64,000 bases of DNA, from positions 2,410,001-2,474,000 of the forward strand of contig NZ_CP039964.1 in the NCBI RefSeq assembly GCF_005234135.1. The letters are read 5' to 3'. The translations under genes and the position numbers were made by a program. Numbering within the stretch: position 1 is the stretch's first letter; every line of letters begins with the position of its first letter. The notes under the pieces were generated by a model that was not told the DNA's origin, searched no databases, and was given only the letters and a program-made list of their open reading frames with translations. This DNA comes from Pseudorhodobacter turbinis (GTDB taxonomy: Bacteria; Pseudomonadota; Alphaproteobacteria; Rhodobacterales; Rhodobacteraceae). Shown one piece after another: positions 59,854 through 64,000 of the stretch.

Positions 59854-59886
59854 CCCGCAAGTCCTCGGATATTTCCGGGGGCTTTT
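59851..59886 (+). other. Hairpin with T run overlapping the rpsD promoter start
   Basis: AAGCCC (59851-59856) pairs with GGGCTT (59879-59884), with an inner CGGA/TCCG stem and a following TTTT. It looks like an intrinsic terminator for transcripts arriving from upstream. Its left arm overlaps the -10 of the rpsD promoter, so RNA started there would lack part of the stem. The rest of the 59714-60002 gap shows no gene. Confidence 0.5.
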
Positions 59887-60002
59887 CATTGGTGTTGGTG
59901 GACCCGGCAACGGGAAACCTGTCACCCAAAGTTTAGGCCTTTGCAGGCCTGCGCGGCGGGGAAGGACAACGCCCTTCATGTCTTGAACGAAGGAGATCAG
60001 AG

Positions 60003-60623
60003 ATGACCAAACGGACCTCTGCCAAGTATAAAATTGACCGCCGTATGGGCGAAAACATCTGGGGCCGTCCAAAATCCCCAGTAAATCGCCGCGAATACGG
60101 CCCCGGCCAGCACGGTCAGCGCCGCAAGAACAAACTCTCGGACTTTGGTACCCAGCTGCGCGCAAAGCAAAAGCTGAAGGGTTACTACGGCGATTTGACC
60201 GAAAAGCAATTCCGCAAGATCTTTGGCGAAGCCGAGCGTGTTAAAGGCGATACAGGTGAAAACCTGGTAGGCCTGCTGGAACGTCGTCTGGATGCGATTG
60301 TGTACCGCGCGAAATTCGTGCCGACTGTGTTTGCGGCCCGTCAGTTCGTAAACCACGGCCACGTCACCGTGAACGGCCAGCGCGTGAACATCGCGTCTTA
60401 CCGTTGTAAAGAAGGCGATGTGATTGCTGTACGTGACCGCTCCAAGCAGTTGGCTGTGTTGCTCGAAGCCGTTGTTCTGGCTGAGCGTGACGTGCCTGAC
60501 TACATTGAGGCCGATCACTCCAAGATGACAGCGACTTTCATTCGCACCCCGACTTTGGGCGATGTACCATATCCGGTACAGATGGAACCAAACCTCGTGG
60601 TCGAATATTACGCCAAAAACTAA
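60003..60623 (+). CDS. rpsD: 30S ribosomal protein S4
   Basis: Primary 16S rRNA-binding protein. The 206 residues include the family phrases [52 protein letters not shown] and the S4 RNA-binding domain [31 protein letters not shown] (about 95-125). GAAGGAGAT precedes the ATG. The gene stands alone, away from any alpha operon, as usual in alphaproteobacteria, with its own promoter and terminator. Confidence 0.98.
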   Translation: MTKRTSAKYKIDRRMGENIWGRPKSPVNRREYGPGQHGQRRKNKLSDFGTQLRAKQKLKGYYGDLTEKQFRKIFGEAERVKGDTGENLVGLLERRLDAIVYRAKFVPTVFAARQFVNHGHVTVNGQRVNIASYRCKEGDVIAVRDRSKQLAVLLEAVVLAERDVPDYIEADHSKMTATFIRTPTLGDVPYPVQMEPNLVVEYYAKN

Positions 60624-60651
60624 TCCTAGCCCTTATTTATGGGCTATCTGG

Positions 60652-60679
60652 AAACGCCGCCCCGTTTTGGGCGGCGTTT
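60652..60679 (+). terminator. Intrinsic terminator after rpsD
   Basis: AAACGCCGCCC and GGGCGGCGTTT form a perfect 11-bp stem with a CGTTTT loop followed by TCGTGTTTG. A smaller hairpin (TAGCCC / GGGCTA, 60627-60646) lies between it and the stop. Confidence 0.9.
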
Positions 60680-60750
60680 TCGTGTTTGTGGGTACTGGTC
60701 ACGCTGCCTGCAAGGGGGTAACTAAGCCCTAATCTTGGGGGAACACGGTC

Positions 60751-61836
60751 ATGACGACGCAAATTCAGCCGCAGCCCGGCATTATGGATATCGCCTTGTA
60801 TGAGGGCGGTGCCGCCACGGTTGCGGGCAAGTCCAACACCATCAAGCTATCCTCGAACGAAAATCCGGCGGGCCCGTCCGATAAGGCCAAAGAGGCCTTT
60901 GCCCGTTCGGTCCATCAGCTGCACCGCTATCCCAGCACCGACCATGCCGCCTTGCGGTTGGCGATCGGGCAAACCCACGGGCTTGACCCTGACCGTGTGA
61001 TTTGCGGCGTGGGCAGCGATGAGATCATCCACTTCCTGTGTCAGGCTTATGCCGGGCCGGGGGATGAGGTGTTGTTCACCGAACATGGCTTCTTGATGTA
61101 CCGGATTTCGGCCATGGCCGCCGGCGCCACCCCCGTTGAGGTGTGTGAGCGTGAGCGCACAACCGATGTCGCCGCACTTTTGGCCGCCTGTAATGAGCGC
61201 ACGAAGCTGGTCTTCATCGCCAATCCGAACAACCCCACCGGCACCATGATCTCAGAGGCTGAGATCGCGCAGCTTGCCGATGGTTTGCCGCCACAGGCGA
61301 TCTTGGTGCTTGATGGGGCTTATGCCGAATATGTCGATGGCTATGACGGCGGGCTTTCCTTGGTCGAGGCCCGTGAAAATGTGGTGATGACGCGTACCTT
61401 TTCCAAGATCTACGGCCTTGGCGGGCTGCGCATCGGCTGGGGCTATGGGCCCAAGGCGATTATCGACGTGCTCAACCGTATTCGCGGGCCGTTCAACCTG
61501 TCCAATACGCAGCTTGAAACCGCCGAGGCTGCCGTGGGCGACCAAGACTATGTCGCCCGTTGCCGTGCTGAGAATGCCCGCCTGCGCATTTGGCTGGCCG
61601 AGGCATTGGCCACCCTTGGCATCCCCTCTGATACCTCGCTGGCCAATTTCATCCTTGCCCGTTTCGCCAGCGCGGAAGAGGCCGAGGCCTGCGATATGCA
61701 TCTGCGTAGTGAGGGGCTGATCGTGCGGCGGGTGGCAAGCTATAAGTTGCCGCATTGCCTGCGCATCACCGTGGGTGATGAAAGCGCGTGTCGGCGTGTT
61801 GTCCATGCCGTTGCGCAGTTCAAGGGCAGGGATTGA
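60751..61836 (+). CDS. hisC: Histidinol-phosphate / aromatic aminotransferase
   Basis: PLP-dependent class I/II aminotransferase of 361 residues. It has [10 protein letters not shown] and PNNPTGT (substrate and cofactor phrases), the acid in [11 protein letters not shown] and the PLP lysine in [17 protein letters not shown]. HisC enzymes with this neighbour also transaminate prephenate or aromatic keto acids. The stop overlaps the next start as TGATG, so histidine and tyrosine/phenylalanine synthesis may share this gene. Confidence 0.93.
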   Translation: MTTQIQPQPGIMDIALYEGGAATVAGKSNTIKLSSNENPAGPSDKAKEAFARSVHQLHRYPSTDHAALRLAIGQTHGLDPDRVICGVGSDEIIHFLCQAYAGPGDEVLFTEHGFLMYRISAMAAGATPVEVCERERTTDVAALLAACNERTKLVFIANPNNPTGTMISEAEIAQLADGLPPQAILVLDGAYAEYVDGYDGGLSLVEARENVVMTRTFSKIYGLGGLRIGWGYGPKAIIDVLNRIRGPFNLSNTQLETAEAAVGDQDYVARCRAENARLRIWLAEALATLGIPSDTSLANFILARFASAEEAEACDMHLRSEGLIVRRVASYKLPHCLRITVGDESACRRVVHAVAQFKGRD

Positions 61837-62774
61837 TGGCCGTCATATATGAAAAGGTCGCGCTGATAGGCTTGGGGCTGATTGCCTCGTCGATGGCCCA
61901 TGCCATGCGGCAACGAGGGCTGGTGGGCAGCATCACCGGCCATGCCAAGTCTGCCGAAAGCCGTGCAGCGGCGATGGAATTGGGCCTGTGCGATGCGGTG
62001 TTTGAAACCGCCGCCGAGGCGGTAGAGGGCGCGGATCTGGTCGTTCTTGCTGTGCCGGTCGGGGTGATGGGGCATATCGCCGCCGAGATCGGCCCGCATC
62101 TGAAGGCAGGGGCGACGGTCACGGATGTCGGCTCGGTCAAGCAAGCGGTGATTGATGCTGTGGCACCGCATCTGCCTGATAGTGTGCATTTTGTACCGGG
62201 CCACCCGATTGCGGGAACGGAACATTCCGGCCCGCGTTCCGGTTTTGCGACGCTGTTTGAAAACCGCTGGTGGTTGCTGACCCCGCCAGACGGAACGGAC
62301 CCTGACGCCGTGGCACGCTTGCGCGCGCTTTGCGAAGGGATGGGCGCCAATGTCGATGAGATGGAGCCCGCGCACCATGACCTTGTGTTGGCGGTGACCA
62401 GCCATACGCCGCATCTTATCGCCTATACGATGGTCGGCGTGGCCGATGATCTGGGGCGCGTGACGGATAGTGAGGTTATCAAATACTCTGCCGCCGGTTT
62501 TCGGGATTTTACTCGTATCGCCGCATCGGACCCGACAATGTGGCGCGACGTGTTTTTGACCAATAAGGATGCCACGCTGGAAATTTTGGGCCGTTTCACC
62601 GAGGAACTTTTTGCCCTCCAGCGCGCCATTCGTACCGGTGACGGGGCGCATTTGCATGACTATTTCACCCGCACCCGTGCCATCCGGCGCAGCATCGTTC
62701 AGGCAGGGCAAGATACCGATGCGCCGGATTTTGGCCGTGGTGGAACCTCGAAATCCGATGGGACGCGCGGATGA
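61836..62774 (+). CDS. tyrC: Prephenate/arogenate (cyclohexadienyl) dehydrogenase
   Basis: NAD(P)-dependent dehydrogenase of tyrosine synthesis. The 312 residues start with ALIGLGLIASSMAHAMRQRG (Rossmann, GxGxxxS form), then DVGSVKQAVIDAV, the catalytic histidine region PGHPIAGTEHSGP, TSHTPHLIAYTMV and the late GFRDFTRIAASDPTMWRDVFLTN. It has no ACT or chorismate mutase part. The choice between prephenate and arogenate is not determined. The start overlaps hisC. Confidence 0.92.
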   Translation: MAVIYEKVALIGLGLIASSMAHAMRQRGLVGSITGHAKSAESRAAAMELGLCDAVFETAAEAVEGADLVVLAVPVGVMGHIAAEIGPHLKAGATVTDVGSVKQAVIDAVAPHLPDSVHFVPGHPIAGTEHSGPRSGFATLFENRWWLLTPPDGTDPDAVARLRALCEGMGANVDEMEPAHHDLVLAVTSHTPHLIAYTMVGVADDLGRVTDSEVIKYSAAGFRDFTRIAASDPTMWRDVFLTNKDATLEILGRFTEELFALQRAIRTGDGAHLHDYFTRTRAIRRSIVQAGQDTDAPDFGRGGTSKSDGTRG

Positions 62775-63442
62775 AGATGACGCTTCCCCTGCTTTTGGCC
62801 GCGTTTTGCTGTGCTGCGCCTGTCTTTGCCGAAATGTCATCCCCGCGCCCCATGCCCCGCCCAGAGGTGGACGCTCCTCGCAAAGGGTTCCTGTCCAAAC
62901 TGCTGGGCACAAGCAAGCCCGTTACGGCAGGATCCGTCTGCAATGATCCGGCCATTCAGGGCGCTATGATCGCGAAGATCAACGGCAAGATCAAAGGTTG
63001 CGGAATTCAAAATCCCGTACGCGTGACTGCGGTGGACGGCATTGCACTTAGCATCCCCGCGACGCTTGATTGTGACACGGCGCGTGCCTTGCGCAGTTGG
63101 GTCAGCGAAGAGGCCAAGCCTGCCTTTGCTGGCAAGACGCTGGTCGGTCTGCGTGTGGCTGGCCATTACACCTGCCGAACCCGCAACAGCAAAAAAGGCG
63201 CACGTATCAGTGAGCACGGGCGCGGCAAAGCAATCGATATTGCAGGGTTTCAGCTAAAGAACGGGACCGAGGTTTCGGTGCTGAAACACTATAAAACGCG
63301 TAAGGGCACCCCGATCCGGGCGGCGCATAAAGCGGCTTGCGGGATTTTCGGCACCACGCTGGGGCCGGGGTCGGACGGGCATCACATGGACCATTTGCAC
63401 CTTGATACGGCCTCTTATCGCGGCGGGCCATATTGCAAATGA
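62771..63442 (+). CDS. Extensin-like family secreted protein
   Basis: The 223-residue secreted protein has a signal peptide (cleavage after VFA, residue 20), a proline-rich segment and a C-terminal extensin-like domain (about 60-223) with RTRNSKKGARISEHGRGKAIDIAGF and SDGHHMDHLHLD, whose His/Asp pattern resembles zinc D,D-peptidases of the LAS group. Six cysteines probably form disulfides. It overlaps tyrC by four bases (ATGA). Confidence 0.87.
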   Translation: MKMTLPLLLAAFCCAAPVFAEMSSPRPMPRPEVDAPRKGFLSKLLGTSKPVTAGSVCNDPAIQGAMIAKINGKIKGCGIQNPVRVTAVDGIALSIPATLDCDTARALRSWVSEEAKPAFAGKTLVGLRVAGHYTCRTRNSKKGARISEHGRGKAIDIAGFQLKNGTEVSVLKHYKTRKGTPIRAAHKAACGIFGTTLGPGSDGHHMDHLHLDTASYRGGPYCK

Positions 63443-63445
63443 ACG

Positions 63446-64000
63446 CTAACGCAGGCGTGGCGCGGGTCCGACCGGAATAGCGCCGACCATTGCCCGCCCG
63501 TTGTGCAGGCTTATCGGCAGTTCCAGCGTGTCGCCGCTGTCACCCGCCAAGAAGCCCGCTGCCTGATCCCAAAGCTGGCGGGCATCCGGCGCGATCAGCC
63601 CCGTGCTTTGCGCCACATCCAGCGCCAGCCGCCAGCTTGTCAGCCGCAGCACAATATCGCCCTGGGCAAAGCCCGCGCTATCGGCGATCAACCGCCCCTT
63701 GGCTGATGCATGTATGTCGCCCCAATCCACGCGCGCTTCGGTCAGATCAAGGGTGGCCAGACGCGGGCGGGTCTCAAGGATAAAACGGTCGATCGGGGCG
63801 GTGAAACCTAAGGTGGCATCCAGCCGGATCAGGCCAATGCGGTCAGGCAGTGCCCCATCAAAAAGCGACATGAGCTGCGGATCGGGCGAAAGCTCTGTTA
63901 TGGTCAGGGCAACCTCATGTGCATCGCCATCTACCCTACGGGAGGCAAAGCGGAGCGCATCGGCGCGCAGGCTCCAGCCGCTATTGCCCTGTGCCTCCAG
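63446..64000 (-). CDS. DUF2125 family protein, 5' end cut by window
   Basis: The frame is open from the right window edge to the stop at 63446, so the first part is missing; 184 codons are seen. Phrases such as WSLRADALRFASRRVDG, ATLDLTEARVDWGDIHASAKG and LTSWRLALDVAQSTG match the DUF2125 pattern of large periplasmic or membrane-associated alphaproteobacterial proteins. An internal ATG at 63871 is not the start. Function unknown. It converges with the extensin-like gene, three bases apart. Confidence 0.82.
   Translation of the reverse strand: MEAQGNSGWSLRADALRFASRRVDGDAHEVALTITELSPDPQLMSLFDGALPDRIGLIRLDATLGFTAPIDRFILETRPRLATLDLTEARVDWGDIHASAKGRLIADSAGFAQGDIVLRLTSWRLALDVAQSTGLIAPDARQLWDQAAGFLAGDSGDTLELPISLHNGRAMVGAIPVGPAPRLR

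Overview
The window reads as a chromosomal segment of a denitrifying alphaproteobacterium of the order Rhodobacterales (Rhodobacteraceae / Roseobacter-like). Grounds are the high-GC, alphaproteobacterial codon style; a cytochrome cd1 nitrite reductase whose residues line up with Paracoccus NirS; the Paracoccus-type order nirX / nirI / nirS-E-C-F-DL-G-H-J-N; the plant/alphaproteobacterial type of glutamate-cysteine ligase; and several families typical of the group (DUF2125, DUF3572, YbjN-like, extensin-like, pyrB with a degenerate dihydroorotase). I cannot name the genus. No phage, IS element, CRISPR array, rRNA or tRNA was seen, and genes are packed tightly on both strands with many 4-base overlaps.

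Region 1 (1-14.1 kb) is the accessory part: a dissimilatory nitrite reduction island. A perfect TTGA-N6-TCAA FNR/NNR-type site at 3867-3880 lies between two divergent units. To the left run nirI, nnrS and nirX (cut by the window edge), which supply a NosR-like membrane flavo-iron-sulfur protein, an NO-response membrane protein and the FMN transferase that probably flavinylates NirI. To the right run nirS and the whole heme d1 pathway: nirE (precorrin-2), nirDL, nirG and nirH (siroheme decarboxylation), nirJ (radical SAM), nirF and nirN (late periplasmic steps) and the cytochrome nirC. A small membrane protein overlaps the end of nirN. A CbiX/SirB-like chelatase, converging on it, could supply the iron insertion that NirE lacks.

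Region 2 (14.2-33.2 kb) holds housekeeping genes and transport: a peptidoglycan-binding-like protein, succinate-semialdehyde dehydrogenase with a strong terminator, an alpha/beta hydrolase, an RND efflux pair, moaB, a family-4 uracil-DNA glycosylase, and the pyrB - membrane protein - noncatalytic dihydroorotase - plsY operon. These are followed by a YigZ-like protein with a DUF2254 membrane protein, an M48 lipoprotein protease, small conserved proteins, an unusual SDR, an RsmC-like methyltransferase, clpS and a HAD hydrolase.

Region 3 (33.3-43.3 kb) covers envelope and cofactor genes: a D,D-carboxypeptidase with a SPOR-like end, an FAH-family hydrolase, YqgE/AlgH, an orphan DsbD-like periplasmic domain, a BON/OmpA protein, ubiA, rsmE and gshA.

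Region 4 (43.2-46.4 kb) is a copper homeostasis divergon: copA-cueR facing copZ, with two matching MerR-type promoters, each with a 19-bp spacer.

Region 5 (46.4-64 kb) contains a MaoC-phosphotransacetylase fusion, a GAPDH, an aldo/keto reductase with two small lipoproteins, a DMT transporter, a Nudix hydrolase with a DUF983 protein, and an EF-hand / ECF sigma / anti-sigma-like / heavy-metal-sensor module. Then come a PleD-like diguanylate cyclase, small conserved genes, a zinc-independent MDR oxidoreductase, rpsD with its own promoter and terminator, the hisC-tyrC-extensin-like operon, and a DUF2125 gene truncated at the right edge. No gene-free stretch reaches 300 bases; the longest gaps (57833-58105 and 59714-60002) are described in the entries.
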